Below, piece after piece: positions 19,727 through 31,070 of a stretch of DNA of 34,067 nucleotides (position 1 is the first letter of the stretch; every line of letters begins with the position of its first letter). Position numbers and translations under genes: made by a program. Origin of the DNA: Gnetum montanum (Eukaryota; Streptophyta; Gnetopsida; Gnetales; Gnetaceae); NCBI GenBank assembly GCA_015680685.1, contig MNCI01034200.1:120892-154958 (forward strand), in the 5' to 3' direction. A model generated the notes under the pieces. The model worked only from the letters and a program-made list of their open reading frames with translations. It did no database searches and had not been told where the DNA came from.

Positions 19727-20632
19727 TTATGTAGCGAGTAGGGGTTCATCATCATCGTACTATCTATGGCATCTATGATGCCTATGTTGTTCCCTATTCT
19801 CCCTCCTCTCATGATGAGTTTCTCTAGAATTCCTTCATCCCCTTTCTTGGCTACTTTGCCTATGATTCCTATTTTTCTTACCATTATCCTCAGGGTCTTT
19901 TTCCTTATGACTATGTCCAAATCCTGAAGGAGAGGGTGAAGGAGATGATAAATGTGAAGAAGAAGGAGGACCGTCACCATGATGGTGTCTACTTCCTTCT
20001 CTTCGATGGTCGCAGCCTCAATCATGATTACGATCAGAATGTCCATCTTTGTCATGTGTTCATGTTCCTTTTTTAGACCCTTTGTGTCTATTGGTACCAA
20101 GATCTGGGTTATGGATAGTTGGGTGAAGATTTTGATACATAATCCCTTGACCGAAGTCAATGGGAAGAACATCATTGTGTGGGCGACCTCCTAAGGTAGG
20201 TTCACCACCTTCATTTTCACTTATGACATGTGGGACATTCTAAGATAGCTTCCCCTTCATGGATTCATGACATCTCTCCTGTTGTAGATCCCTTTGATGT
20301 TGTGCCTCCATGGTTTGATACTCTCTCGAGTCATGATCATCCACAACGTACTCTACCTATAAGTGCTGCATACCAATTTGTGTGAGATCACGAAGGAGCA
20401 TGCCCATGACTAAGCGATCGGGAGGTAACACTATGTTACCTTCTAAATCACACCAACATAGTTGTTCATCTTGGTGGAGGATAAAGGTAAAGTTTGGCAT
20501 ATACTCATTGGGATGAACGTATACCATGCGAAACTATTGAGGGACTAGTGGATTATCATGTGTACTATGCCTCCAATTGTTCCCTGTATCGGACCTAGGT
20601 GGTGAAACACTCTTGTAAAAAGAAGGAGACAT
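19727..20632 (-). pseudogene. gag: fragment C: N-terminal gag region, ends at shared stop
   Basis: Minus strand from the ATG at 20632 to TAA at 19729-19727: 302 codons including the stop, no net indel. It contains MSPSFYKSVSPP, the conserved block VYVHPNEYMPNFTFILHQDE, then LEGNIVLPPDR. The tail is low-complexity and rich in His/Arg/Ser/Asp and ends DDDEPLLAT-stop. Other in-frame stops exist (TAG after VPQ, TAG after QHL, others further on), but these are not shared with H. The stop is followed by agt and the ATG of the gag core in the same frame. Confidence 0.75.
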
Positions 20633-20751
20633 AATTGTCTATTTAGTGTGCAATACTTTTCATTTCATTAATTTTAAGATAACCAACCCTAAGGGTTCAT
20701 TCCAACGATGTGAAGATTTTCTAAGTTCTAGCTAGCGCACAACCAACAAAG
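20633..20751 (-). other. leader between PBS and gag, fragment C
   Basis: About 120 bases, the same length as in H (32929-33052). It contains the landmark 'aaccttag', also present after the PBS of A, E and H. Untranslated leader of the element RNA. Confidence 0.6.
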
Positions 20752-20769
20752 TCCCCCGCAATGGTGCCA
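20752..20769 (-). promoter_or_regulatory. primer binding site, fragment C
   Basis: On the minus strand TGGCACCATTGCGGGGGA, three differences from the tRNA-Asp complement. One base separates it from the LTR end at 20771. Confidence 0.85.
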
Positions 20770-20770
20770 A

Positions 20771-21615
20771 TGATGAGTGGCAAGGTATTCCTACTCTCAA
20801 CCATACGAATACAAGCGTACACACAAAATTTGGTTAAATTCCAAGGACTAAGTACTTATGCGCCTCTACAGAACCTGGACAGGTTAGTCAATCATTGTCT
20901 TCCCAAGCTTACTTGTATACTGCAATTGTATGGTTAAGTAAACTTGAGGTATATGATTTTTTTATATATTTTTATGTTTTATGTCCTGGTGCTACCAAGG
21001 AAGAAGTGAACTAATTAAGTAACCAATTTAATTTAACTAATCGACTATGCTCTAACTAGTCCTAACACTAACATCTATTCCCACTTGCCGTACACATCCT
21101 AAACCAGTGCAACACTATTGGGATTACCAAACGCTAATCATTGTTGGGTTACCAAGTGTTCCACGCATGCTCGAAGTGGTCGTATTGAGTGTGGTTACTT
21201 AGGGGAGTTAACAAGGAGAGAAAGAGAACATTAATTAACTAAGGAAAGCATTAAATAACTGCAAATAACATTAAATAAGAAATTCTAAATACTACAAGGT
21301 TTATCACAAAGTTCGTTTTTATTTCTGACTACAAGGTGTGCTCAAGTACACAATGCTCGAATAAAGATCCGTTCGCTTTATGACTTCTACTGCGGGCACT
21401 CAGAAATAATTCCAACTTTGAGAAGGTTAAAAGGCAAGAGTTTGGGTAAGGGACTAAGACTAATTAACCAAATATTTTCAAACCAAGTGTGCCTACCTCT
21501 TATTTATAGGCAACAAGACAAGCCTCGATATCAAATGTCTGATATTGCTTGGAAGGCTCTAATATTACGTACCTGATATCGCGGATGCGATATCGTGGCC
21601 CTAATGTAACTAACA
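20771..21615 (-). repeat. 5' LTR of minus-strand element C
   Basis: Its right end (minus strand) is ...CCACTCATCA, seen as TGATGAGTGG at 20771. TATAAATA on the minus strand at 21501-21508, with U3 palindromes (gatatcgcg, gcgatatcg) at about 21535-21600. The outer end is uncertain: TGTTAG at 21615 is the best start, which gives 845 bases, but it deviates from TGATGA. Confidence 0.85.
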
Positions 21616-22473
21616 AGTTTAGTCACAAGGGCTATGCTTCTCTTTCCTAATGTTGTAGGAAAGTTAAAGTTAAGTTCTACCTAATATCCTTAATAAATTA
21701 AGAATGATAAAGAAAAATGTTTTAACAATGATGTTGTACCTTAATGGTAACTCATTGCCTTATTAACTAGTAGTTTGGAAGTTCTAGTTTTACTTGCCTA
21801 CTATGCTTAGATCAAATAGTAAAGGCTGTTGGAACCTAAAAGAACACCTATAAATACACCCTAAGACATATAGCCAACATAATACTTTAGAAGAATTATA
21901 AAGGAATACATTAATAACTCAAGTATAACTCAAATAGGCAACATATTACTTAAGAAGATATTGAACTAACCACTTGCTAGGTGAATCACAATGTATGTTG
22001 TACCATAACAATACCCTGCCCTCACATATAGTATAGTTTAGTTCATCATCATCATCTTAGCCTTGTCCAAATAAAAGAGGATCAACTAGATAAGTCCTTT
22101 TTTTCCATTTGCTTCTATGAAGAGCTGGATCTTTGTTTATATGTAGTTTCTTGAGATAATTTTCAATTGTTTTTTCCATGTCTTTTTTGGTCACAGTAAT
22201 ATAGTTAATCTAAAAAAAACAATGTTGTCATGGGACTGTAAATATTTTGAAGTAAAAAATGGTTCCATCTAACCTAAACCTATAAAGTTGAAAGTAATGC
22301 TTATGGTTAAATAAAAATAGCTTTTAAAAGATACATTACATTTCTATTTTTGTTGATAAAAACATAATTAACTTAATTGGTAAGTTAATTGCTTTCCAAT
22401 GAGAGCATAGATTAAAGCATGGTGTATTGAATAAATTATATATAAGCTATATAGTTAGAATGCTAGTATGAAT

Positions 22474-22500
22474 GGGGTGTTAGTCTAGTGGTAAGACTTT
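22474..22500 (+). other. tRNA-like A-box phrase 1
   Basis: 'ggtgttagtctagtggtaag' resembles the 5' half of a tRNA (TAGTCTAGTGGTAAG). No B box follows in register. It may be a SINE head remnant. Confidence 0.25.
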
Positions 22501-22655
22501 TGTTATTATGTTTTCCTTTATAATGCTAGTATCAAGGATGCACTTGATGTGTTTATAAACTACTACTTACTAAAATTGAAATTGAAATTTTTGCTTATGT
22601 CCACTAAGACCCCTTGGATCTTTGGGATTAGTTTTAGAATTCTTTTTATAGAAAT

Positions 22656-22730
22656 CCTGAGATGTTAGCTTAGTGGTAAGAATCTTAGCTTGGTAAGTCT
22701 TGATCATAGGTTCAATAATTCTAATTCCAA
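22656..22730 (+). other. tRNA-derived remnant (possible SINE head)
   Basis: 'gatgttagcttagtggtaag' fits the pol III A box (TRGCNNAGTGG), and 'cataggttcaataattc' 33 bases later resembles a B box (GGTTCGANTCC). Acceptor stem pairing is not evident, so it is not a working tRNA gene. Confidence 0.35.
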
Positions 22731-22785
22731 AACTGGTCTAATAAATGAAAGGAATCTTTTATTTACCATTTTGATAAAGGTAAGG

Positions 22786-23053
22786 TGATGAGTCATATTT
22801 TGCAAGGCTCCAATATTGGAGCCATGATGTCGAGTATCTGATATCAGGCCACAACCTCCAATGTCGAACATCAGATATCATCCCTTTCGTGCAAGCCTAT
22901 AAATACGACACTTGGAGGCACAGTTGGGAGATAGCATATAGCATATAGAGAGATAGAATAGATTCATAGATTTTTTTATTTCAAGTTTTGTTAGTTCCCA
23001 GTGCATGTCGACAGTGTGATGTTAAGTGATTGTACAACATCCTTATTCAAGTG
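22786..23053 (+). repeat. partial LTR F (left 268 bases)
   Basis: Starts TGATGA at 22786, has palindromic 'ctgatatcag' and 'cagatatca' phrases and TATAAATA at 22898-22905, and runs to 'acatccttattcaagtg', matching G at 31300-31322. It stops where the next TGATGA begins (23054). Element E is therefore inserted in LTR F or joined to it by recombination. The missing right part is not seen in the window. Confidence 0.85.
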
Positions 23054-23851
23054 TGATGAATCATGTTTTAACTGGCTTCGATATTACGTATCTAATATCG
23101 GATACTCGATGTCAAAGCCCAAGACACGATGTTGAATATCTGATATTGCGAGGTATATTCTAACCTATAAATATAGTGCTTGGGCTCACGATTTTCATAT
23201 CAGTTTTTGTCATAGATAGCAAAGCTCTTGCAATTTGTTTTCTCCAGAGTTAGAATATTTTCTGAGTGCCCACAACAAGAGACTAAGTGTGATAGGAAAA
23301 AAAACAAACCCTTTTGATCATCCTTGTAGCACTGAGAATGGATTAATGTTTCCTTAATGCATTTAATATTCATGCACTTCATTTTAATGCACTTTAATTA
23401 AACAATTAATTTCTAGTTGTTAATGAACACAAGCACAACCACGTTGAGCATATGTGTAGCACTTGGTAACCTAGAAACACTAAATGTTTGGTAGCTCAAC
23501 AATGTTATATGTGTTTAGGATGTGTCTAGAAAGTGAGAACAGGTACTTGTGTTAGGCTAGCTATGTAGTAGATGAATTAGATCTTAAATTACTCTACCTT
23601 TCATTCTTGTTGTAGGTGATTAAACTTTCAAAACAAAAAATGATAAAAATCATGTGCCTCAATTACACTTAAATCATATCCTTGAGCTTCACAAGTGTAG
23701 ATGGGAAGACAACAAACATTCTCAATGCTCAGTTCACTTCCTAGAGAATTAGTGCACTGACGAACTATAGGTCCATGAAATTTGACCAAATCACATGTAA
23801 ATGCCTTAGTAATTCATATGGTTGGGCATAGGGATACCTCACCGCTCATCA
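23054..23851 (+). repeat. 5' LTR of element E
   Basis: 798 bases, TGATGA...TCATCA. TATAAATA at 23166-23173. U3 phrases 'tcgatatta', 'taatatcgga' and 'tgatattgcga' are CpG-decayed forms of the GATATC palindromes of G. It shares the right half with element A's LTRs ('cttcacaagtgtag'). Confidence 0.92.
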
Positions 23852-23852
23852 T

Positions 23853-23870
23853 TGGTGTCATTGATAGGGA
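23853..23870 (+). promoter_or_regulatory. primer binding site, element E (decayed)
   Basis: TGGTGTCATTGATAGGGA after the LTR. Its position and the TGGYRYCRTTG pattern match the other copies. Mostly C-to-T and G-to-A changes from the H site. Confidence 0.75.
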
Positions 23871-24008
23871 CCTTTTGGTTGTTTCATGCACTATCTAGAT
23901 TTAGTAAAAATTATTCAAATCGTTGAAATGAACCTTAGAGTCAAATCACATTTTAAGATTATTACAACAATTTTAAGAAGCACGCTGCATTTTTATTTTC
24001 CTAACAAA

Positions 24009-24884
24009 ATGTCTTCTTCTCATAGGAGCGATTCTTCATCCAAGTTTAATGGAGTACATTAGTTGGTGCCTTAGCAATACCAAGTGGTATATGGTCATCT
24101 TGATGAGTATGTACCAAATTTCATCTTCATCCTACACTAGGATGAATAGCTACAATGGCGTGACATGGAGGGAAACAATGTGTTGATACCTAATCGATCC
24201 ATTCTTGCAATGCTCCAACAAATGCTTATACGATGGGGTCTCTAAGGACTTCATGCTAAGTACGTGGTGCAGGATAGTGATGCTAGGGATCATCATCCCA
24301 TTAAGGAACAACATCTCAGGGATTACTAGTTAGAACAACATTATGAATTTTTGAAGGGAAAAGGATTTAATAATTCCCCATTCCTATTATACTAAATAGA
24401 TAGTGGAGAGCCCTTCTGTGGGGGTTTTCCATTAAGTGAAATTCCTCTCTTTGACTTCAGTGAAGGAGGTCAGAATCAAAATTTATAATTCATGATTCAC
24501 AATCCTAGTTCTAGTAAGAATGGATCCAATGACAAAGAGGGATCCAAAGAGGCAAGTCAAGGTACATATGCAGACAAGAAACAAAATCGTGATCATGATT
24601 GTGATCACCAAAGAGGTGGTAGTAGGCTTCATGATGATGCTAGTCCTCCTTCTTCATCACCTTCGTCATCATCCTCTTCTTTTTCTAGCTCTGATTGTAA
24701 TCGAAGAGGGCACGATCATGATGGAGGTAATCGATAAGACCAAAATGATCGAAGGGACTATTAGGCAAGGCAAGACCAAGGGCATGAGCATTCAAGAGAG
24801 ACATGACACCATGAACAAAGGGGTTGTAGAGGGCATTGTAGGCACCAAAATCAAGGCCTCGATGAGCCTTTGCTTACTACCTAA
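24009..24884 (+). pseudogene. gag: element E, N-terminal gag region, ends at shared stop
   Basis: ATG at 24009 (MSSSHRSDSSSKFN), TAA at 24882-24884: 292 codons in one frame. A block with HLDEYVPNFIFILH lies near 24095. The Ser-rich, His/Asp-rich tail is open at 24492-24737 (SSSSFSSSDCNRRGHDHDGG), and the end reads QGLDEPLLTT then TAA. Internal stops occur elsewhere. After the stop come aat and ATG (24888) of the gag core, still in the same frame. As in the other copies, this region may be a separate small protein or the N-terminal part of Gag. Confidence 0.72.
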
Positions 24885-24887
24885 AAT

Positions 24888-26430
24888 ATGCTAAACATCA
24901 CAAAGGTAATATGAATTTCAATAAGGCATGTGAAGGACAGTTGGATCAAAAGGCTAGACATGAAAAATATCCCTCAATTTGAAGGGGGATATAACTCAGA
25001 TCCATAAAACCATCTCCAAGCTTTTCAAGATGCATGTGCCTTGCAAAATATAGAGAATAAGTTGCAAAAACTTAACCCGAGGACACTCATTAAAGAAGTA
25101 GAAAACTAGTACTAGTCCTTAGAACTAGAATCTATTAGATGATGGAGTACAATGCTTGAATTGTTCAATGACAAATATCAAACATACTCTACAGTGTCCA
25201 ACTTGTGAAGGCAGATCCAAGGATGAAAACAAGGAACACACAAACCCTTGGATGCCACCATCAGTTGATATTATTCCTTAATGCATAGATGTCTTGGCCA
25301 TGGCTATTCTCAACTAGACCAACTTTGCCACATTATAAATAGGCTTCGACCTGAAATAAGGAGAACCCTTGGCATCTATGCCCAAGGATTACTATCAGAA
25401 TTAAGCGTCTGTTAGATCCAAAGATTGATTGAGTAGGTAGCTAAAGAGGAAGGTGAATTGAGAAAATGAGAAAGTGTAGAAGAGTATCATTGCAATTCTT
25501 CCATTCACAAGAGGGAGGTTTCATTTTGTAATAGTGAGAAAGAATCAACACTTGATGAGGTGGTAAATAGAAAATCCTTACGACTTCAAAAATTTTAATT
25601 TGAAATTACAACCAAGTTTGATCAATTATGGGACTCCATGGATAGCAGATTTTAAGCTATTCTAAAAATTGTTAAAGATTCCAAAGAATGAGGTAGAAAT
25701 TATGAGTGCAGGAAGTGCAAGGAAGTTGAACATGCTTATAAAAGAGGTAAAGGCAAGATTACTGCAATAGAAGAAGTTGTAGATATTGAATCAAATGATT
25801 ATGGTGGGTGTGATGTCTACCAATATGAACATCCTAAAGGATGTTGCCCCATAGTGTCACACTTATAGGAGTCTGGGATGTATGCTTTAAATCCATAACT
25901 CACACAGAGGCAAATACCCAAATGATTACCTTACCCTCAAGGTAATCCTAGGCAATTCTACAAGCAACAAAAATATTATCCAAGTGAAACTTCATCGTAA
26001 CCATATGAGCACTATAAATAGTGGTAGCAACCACAGTCATGGGTGTTGGTACCACCAAGGTAACAATACCCTTATGGACAACCTGATCCATATGGGTATT
26101 ATGTTCAACAACCCTTGTCTCTGCGTGACTCCTCCAGTCACATTTCTACTTTCCAGTCTCACTACCACACTTTTGATTATTATTGAACTCATTCTCCACA
26201 TGCAAGAAGAGATACCACCTCCTACCCTTATCCTTCTCCTATTCCTGCACATCTTGCTCCTTCATCCACACAACTATCACCTGCTTCACCTATGCAGGGT
26301 GAACTCCCAACTCAACCACAACAACGCAACACTACGAGGGTTGTTAATCTATGATTGATTCATCAACCATGTGGTTCAGATACTCAATCAAAGTAAACAC
26401 CCTTTTTCCAACAACGCAGTCCACCTAAGC
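24888..26430 (+). pseudogene. gag: element E, gag core and nucleocapsid
   Basis: Starts MLNITK in frame with the preceding region, then IPQFEGGYNSDP and the capsid block (about 24960-25400). A charged linker follows (KREVSFCNSEKESTLDE near 25510). The knuckle at 25803-25842 reads GGCDVYQYEHPKGCCP, so the second Cys of the motif is Tyr. The tail to 26430 is Pro/Gln/Tyr-rich in the gag frame. Stops at several points. It corresponds to C's 19723-18335 and A's 9242-10850. Confidence 0.75.
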
Positions 26431-26444
26431 CCTCAAATACACTT

Positions 26445-27030
26445 GTGGTTACCAACCCTATTCTTTTGTCTTTCTCTATATCAAATTTCTTCAAGTTCCC
26501 TTCAAACCAAACATCACCTAGGATCCATACTATGATGCTTACTCATGCTGTATCTAATTGGATTCATGCTAGAAATCTTCTTAGTAAGTTAGCAGATCCT
26601 GGAAGTCCTCTTATTTATTTGCAGATTATTAGGAATGAACCATGTAAAGCTCTTGTCGACTAAAGTTTTGGTGTCAATCTAATTTCTCATGAGATGTATA
26701 CTGCATGGAACCTACCTCCTTTAAAGAAGAGCAATATCAAATTAGAATTGGCATACCAGTCTATCACTATTCCATTGGGACTGGTAGAAGACATTGTGAC
26801 CACTGTCTATGGGTGGTCTTATCCTACATATTTCCTAGTGATCAAGGTGGAGAACTGCAAAGGGAACTTCTCAATCATCATGGGAAGGGTATGGCTAAGC
26901 ACCCTTGATGCAAGAATGAGCATCAAAGATATTTCCTTGGAAATATCTAAAGAAAATGCATTCGAAAAGCTCTAGAAGAAGCGAGTTCCATGCATTGTGT
27001 ATAGTGATACAAGGTGCAATTTCATGTAGA
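26445..27030 (+). pseudogene. pol: element E, aspartic protease domain
   Basis: Open runs 26445-26663 and 26694-26975 in one frame, separated by a stop directly after the catalytic Asp (gac at 26658-26660 then taa). Downstream LGLVEDIVTTVYGWSYP and IIMGRVWLST match A's PR. In the active-site loop this copy has Ser (agt) at the Asp+2 position usually held by Gly, as in A and D. Confidence 0.8.
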
Positions 27031-27530
27031 GACTCTGGGTAGTGAAACATGCATCCATCTCTGCATGCAAGCAGTGTGCACTAGAAGCGGAAATTCAAAG
27101 GTGTATGTATATAGCAACCACAAAACAAGAGGGTGCCCAATGACTAATTGCTGATTCTGAGAGTAGCACACTTTTCATGAAACTAACTAAGAGCCTAACA
27201 TGCACATATGTTGTAGGCATGGATGAACTAGAGAAAGTTCATCACTAACTCTCTAATGATGCAAATGATGATACCTACTAGGGAGAGTTGGAAAGTCTTG
27301 AAAATATCAAGCAAGAGTCCCTTGAACTAAAAATGCTACTAGCCAGCATTGAATATTTGTTCTTAAAAAATGGAAAGCTAGTCATAATCAATGTCAATCT
27401 TGCTCTAGAATCGAAAAATATGTTGTTAAACATGGATGAAAAATGGTCAGCAATCTTTGCTTGGTCATACCCCGAAGTCATAGGGATTGATCATAGGATA
27501 TGCTAGCATCGCATCTACATTGATCTAGCC
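27031..27530 (+). pseudogene. pol: element E, PR-RT linker
   Basis: In-frame linker with MDELEKVHH and then an open run 27288-27506 (QESLELKMLLASIEYLFLKN). The same linker is present in A and D, so it is a regular part of Pol in this family. No named domain. Confidence 0.6.
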
Positions 27531-28380
27531 ATGAAGCCAAAGAGGTAGTCACAAAGGTGATTAAACCCCAAATTGAAGCAAATCATCAAGGAGTAAATTG
27601 AGCAACTCCTTAAGGCAGGGTTTATCTATCCTATTATAGATAGTGAGTGGGTTAGTCCACTTGGTATTGTGCCCAAAAAATATGGCAAGTGGTGGGTCTA
27701 CATCAATTTTTGGCTGCTAAATATGGTAACATTTAAGGATTACTTTTCATTGCCATTCGTTGATCAGGTATTAGACATAATATTCAGGCATTACTACTAT
27801 AATTTTTTGGATGGTTATAGTGGCTATAACCAAATCCAGATCATGCTAGAGGATCAAGCCAAAATAACATTTACAAGTCCATGGGGGAATTTTGCATATT
27901 ATAATATGTCTTTTGGTATGTGCAATGCCTCTACTACATTCTAAAACCTAGTCCTAAGCATTTTCCAACAGAAAATTGGTAGTGGTGTGGAGGTCTTCAT
28001 GGATGACTTCTCCACCTATGGAGCTACATTTGAGCAAGCCTTGGACCACCTTGAGCAAGTGTTAAAATGATGTGTTGAAATAAACTTGCAACTCAATTAC
28101 CAAAAAATTCACCTGATGGTCCAAGAAGGCATTGTATTAAGGCATAGAATATCCCAAGCAAGAATTAAGGTCAACCCTGAAAAAGTAAGGATCATCCAAG
28201 GAATAACCTATCAACCAAAAACTGTTAAAGATGTTCAGTCATTCTTTGGACATACTGGCTACTATCAATAATTCATAAATAATTTCTCTAATATTGCAAA
28301 ACCATTGGTGGAGTTGACAAAGAAAGATGCTGCATTTATCTGGACTGCGAAATGTGAACAAGCAATCCAACAGCTGAAAG
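27531..28380 (+). pseudogene. pol: element E, reverse transcriptase domain
   Basis: Open 27669-27944 and 28086-28271 in the same frame. Blocks: VPKKYGKWWVYINFWLLN, VDQVLDIIFRHYYYNFLDGY with the first catalytic Asp kept, QAKITFTSPWGNFAY, SFGMCNASTTF, VFMDDFSTYGATFEQ with both Asp (27996-28007), EGIVLRHRIS and VQSFFGHTGYY. The catalytic triad is intact, unlike in A, but stops (near 27942, 28068, 28269) prevent expression. The VYIN replaces the usual VCID. Confidence 0.9.
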
Positions 28381-28830
28381 AGAAACTTGTAGAAACTCCA
28401 ATCCTACAAGCATTTGAATGGTCTAGACCATTTCATGTTATGACTGATGCATCAAATTATGCCTTGGGAGCTATTCTTATGTAGATGAATGACAAGAAAC
28501 ATTCATATTACATCCACTGTGCTAGTCGAAGTATTGTGGGTGCACAATTGAACTACACCACTATAGAAAAAGAACTGATGGCAGTGGTGTTTACTCTAGA
28601 AAAGTTCAAGCATTATGTGCTTGGATATAAAGTGTTTATGCACATAGAACATAGTGCCATCCACTTCCTAATGAGCAAGCCAATGGTGAGCCCTTATGTC
28701 ATATGGTAGTTGGTGATCTTACAGGAATTCAATCTCAAAATGGTAAATCGAAAGAGCACTGAGAATGTGGTTACTAATCACTTGTTTCGATTACAATGGG
28801 ACAACAAAGAGGAGGAGAACCCACTATCTG
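28381..28830 (+). pseudogene. pol: element E, RNase H domain
   Basis: TDASNYALGAI (first Asp kept), a stop near 28482, then SRSIVGAQLNYTTIEKELMA, FKHYVLGYKVFMHIEHSAI, where the third acid is Glu instead of Asp, and a stop near 28707. It ends with NRKSTENVVTNHLFRLQWD. It hydrolyses the RNA of the RNA-DNA hybrid. Single RNase H only. Confidence 0.87.
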
Positions 28831-30233
28831 ATATGTTTTCTAACAAACTTCTCTTTGTTTGGGCTATAACTAAACAATTGCCTAATGAGCCTAAACGATA
28901 CGATGGCATTCTCACCGAAGTGATGCAACAAGGGTTGGACCATCGAAAAAAATAACAGTTTCTTCACCAAGTAAAACGCTTCATGGAGATCAATGGACAT
29001 CTTTACAAGGTGTGTGCTGATGGCCTAGTTCATTGGTATGTCCTTAATACTAATCAATTGTGCATTCTTCAAGATGCTCATAAAGGTCCTTGCGGAGGCC
29101 ACAATGTTGGGAGATGCACAGCCATTAAGATCCTAATGGCAGGGTACTATTGGCCAACAATTTTTAGGGATGCTCATCAATATGTCCACTCTTGTGAACA
29201 CTACCAACGAGATGGTGGAATGACTACTCGAATGAAGAGATCTCAACAATGAATTCAACCACTAAAATCCTTTAACATCTAGAGCATTAATTTCATGGGT
29301 TCCATCACACCCATGTCAAATGGAAAGGCATACATCATAGTCACTATTGACTATTATACGAAATGGGCAGAAGCAACAGCCATCACTGATTTTACATCTT
29401 CTATTGCTACCCGGTTTGTACAACAAAATGTTGTAAATAGGTTTGGTATGCCATATGCATTCATTTCTAATAATGGAACTTACTTTACAAGAACTACCTT
29501 TCAGAAGCTCATGCAACACCTAGAGGTTAAACTTAAACTCATAACACCCTACCACCCCCAAGCTAATGATCAAGTTGAGGTTACCAATAGGGAAATCATA
29601 AGGATTCTAATAAGAACTATTAGCAAATATAAAAAATACTAGAGCACAAAACTCAATGATGCCCTTTGGGCCTATTGCTCAACATGGAAACTTCCTATAG
29701 GCTACTCTCCCTATAAGCTTATGTACAAAAAATTATTAACACTTCCTATTCAATCCAAGCTTCGTACACTTTCAACAACCTATGACCTTGACCTTAACTT
29801 GAGTTTAGCACAAAAAGAAAGACTAATGAATCTCAACTTGCTAGATGAAAATTGATTGGTGGCCCTATCATCTAACGAGTTGCACAAGGCATTCAACAAA
29901 AAGTGCCATGACCTTAAAATTAGGAAAGTCAAATTTCAACCATGAGATAAGGTTCTCTACTAGAATCCCACACATGTACCTCAACGAACTAAGTTTCAGA
30001 CGTTGTGGGAAGGACCTTATATAATTTATAAGACTTTTTCTTCTGGGGCCATGATGATCTACAAACCTAAGAGCTTAGACAAGAAACAACTAGTCAACAT
30101 ACAACAAGTCAAACCTTTCCATGAGCATAAGCCAGTAAATACAACAAATGCCTCATCAGATGAACAACCACACTTCATATTTCAGATCTCCTTCTTTCAA
30201 CTTAATCATGAGGGAGATGGCCATCCATGCTAA
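28831..30233 (+). pseudogene. pol: element E, integrase domain and C-terminal tail
   Basis: Zinc-binding part open at 28983-29252 (GPCGGHNVGR... AGYYWPTIFRDAHQYVHSCEHYQ). The core is open at 29295-29642. The first catalytic Asp is Asn (SINFMGS), the second is Asn (FISNNGTYF), and Glu is kept (DQVEVTNREI). The C-terminal part has WEGPYIIYKTFSSGAMMIYK (30003 on) and VNIQQVKPFHEH and ends at 30231-30233. A has the opposite pattern (both Asp kept, Glu lost), so the losses are independent. Confidence 0.87.
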
Positions 30234-31070
30234 CTATATAAATGGCTCCTCAATTTTTCACCCTTTTTGTTTTACATATTTTTGTTTTACAACTTTGTTT
30301 TACACATTCTTTATTTTACATATTCTTGTTTCATGTTCTTAATCTTTTCTCATTTTTTTTTTGCAACATCATTAGTACATTTTTTATTTCTCAAATATTT
30401 TATACTCTTTTTAAATTTTCTTTTATTCTAGTGTGATTTTCTAACATTTTGTTAATAAGTGCCAGTCATAGTGGTAATTCGTTGCTTGATGGTGATATGT
30501 GCTATTTTGATATTTAATTGTTAGTGTTTGGATCCTAGCTTTGAATTTTGTTACAGATAATTAGAACATGTTTTCTTTTTCCTAAAATAGGTAGTGAGTC
30601 CACAATATCCATCCATCCACAAACTCTATGGTCTTCCTTGTTCTAGAAATGTATAATCCCTTTTTCATTAATAAAATTATAACGAATTTGTGACTTTAGT
30701 GGTTTCCAGATTTGGAAAGGATTCAAAGGTTTGAATAGGGTGTGACTTCAAGGGGATTCGATACTCTTTGTGCCTTTCTACTTACTTGGGTGCATGTGTG
30801 TTTTTATGGATTTCTTACCATTCCATGTCGACCAATAAAAGAAAGTTGAATAAGTCTTTGCATGGTGTGGTTCTCATTAAAAAAAAACAATGGGAATTCA
30901 AAGTACACCCCTTAGACACAATAAACGAATAAGTCTTTGCATGGTGTGGTTCCCATTTCAAAAAAACAATAACAATAACAACAAAAAAATGATGGGAATT
31001 CAAACCAAATCCCTTAGACAAAATAAATGGGATACAAGCACTGGTTATGGGACTAAAAAGAAATGTTACC
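30234..31070 (+). other. element E 3' non-coding region, left part
   Basis: Aligns with element A 14527-15405: T-rich start, 'ggtgtgactttcaagggg'-type landmarks, hairpin repeats at 30850-31025 and 'caagcactggttatgggact' at 31035-31054. It is broken at 31071 by LTR G. No env-like frame. Confidence 0.75.
30850..31025 (+). repeat. two tandem hairpin repeats in element E 3' region
   Basis: Unit 1 stem TTCTCATT (30871-30878) with AATGGGAA (30889-30896), one T-G pair. Unit 2 stem TTCCCAT (30950-30956) with ATGGGAA (30992-30998), fully paired. Each starts 'aagtctttgcatggtgtggt' and ends 'gaattcaaa...cccttagacaaaataaa'. Homologous to 15121-15380 of element A. Confidence 0.8.

Larger units (their letters stand above)
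21616..22785. other. spacer between elements C and F
   Basis: About 1.2 kb of AT-rich sequence without coding frames or LTR-like termini. The only structure noticed is two tRNA A-box-like phrases at 22474 and 22661. Confidence 0.5.
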
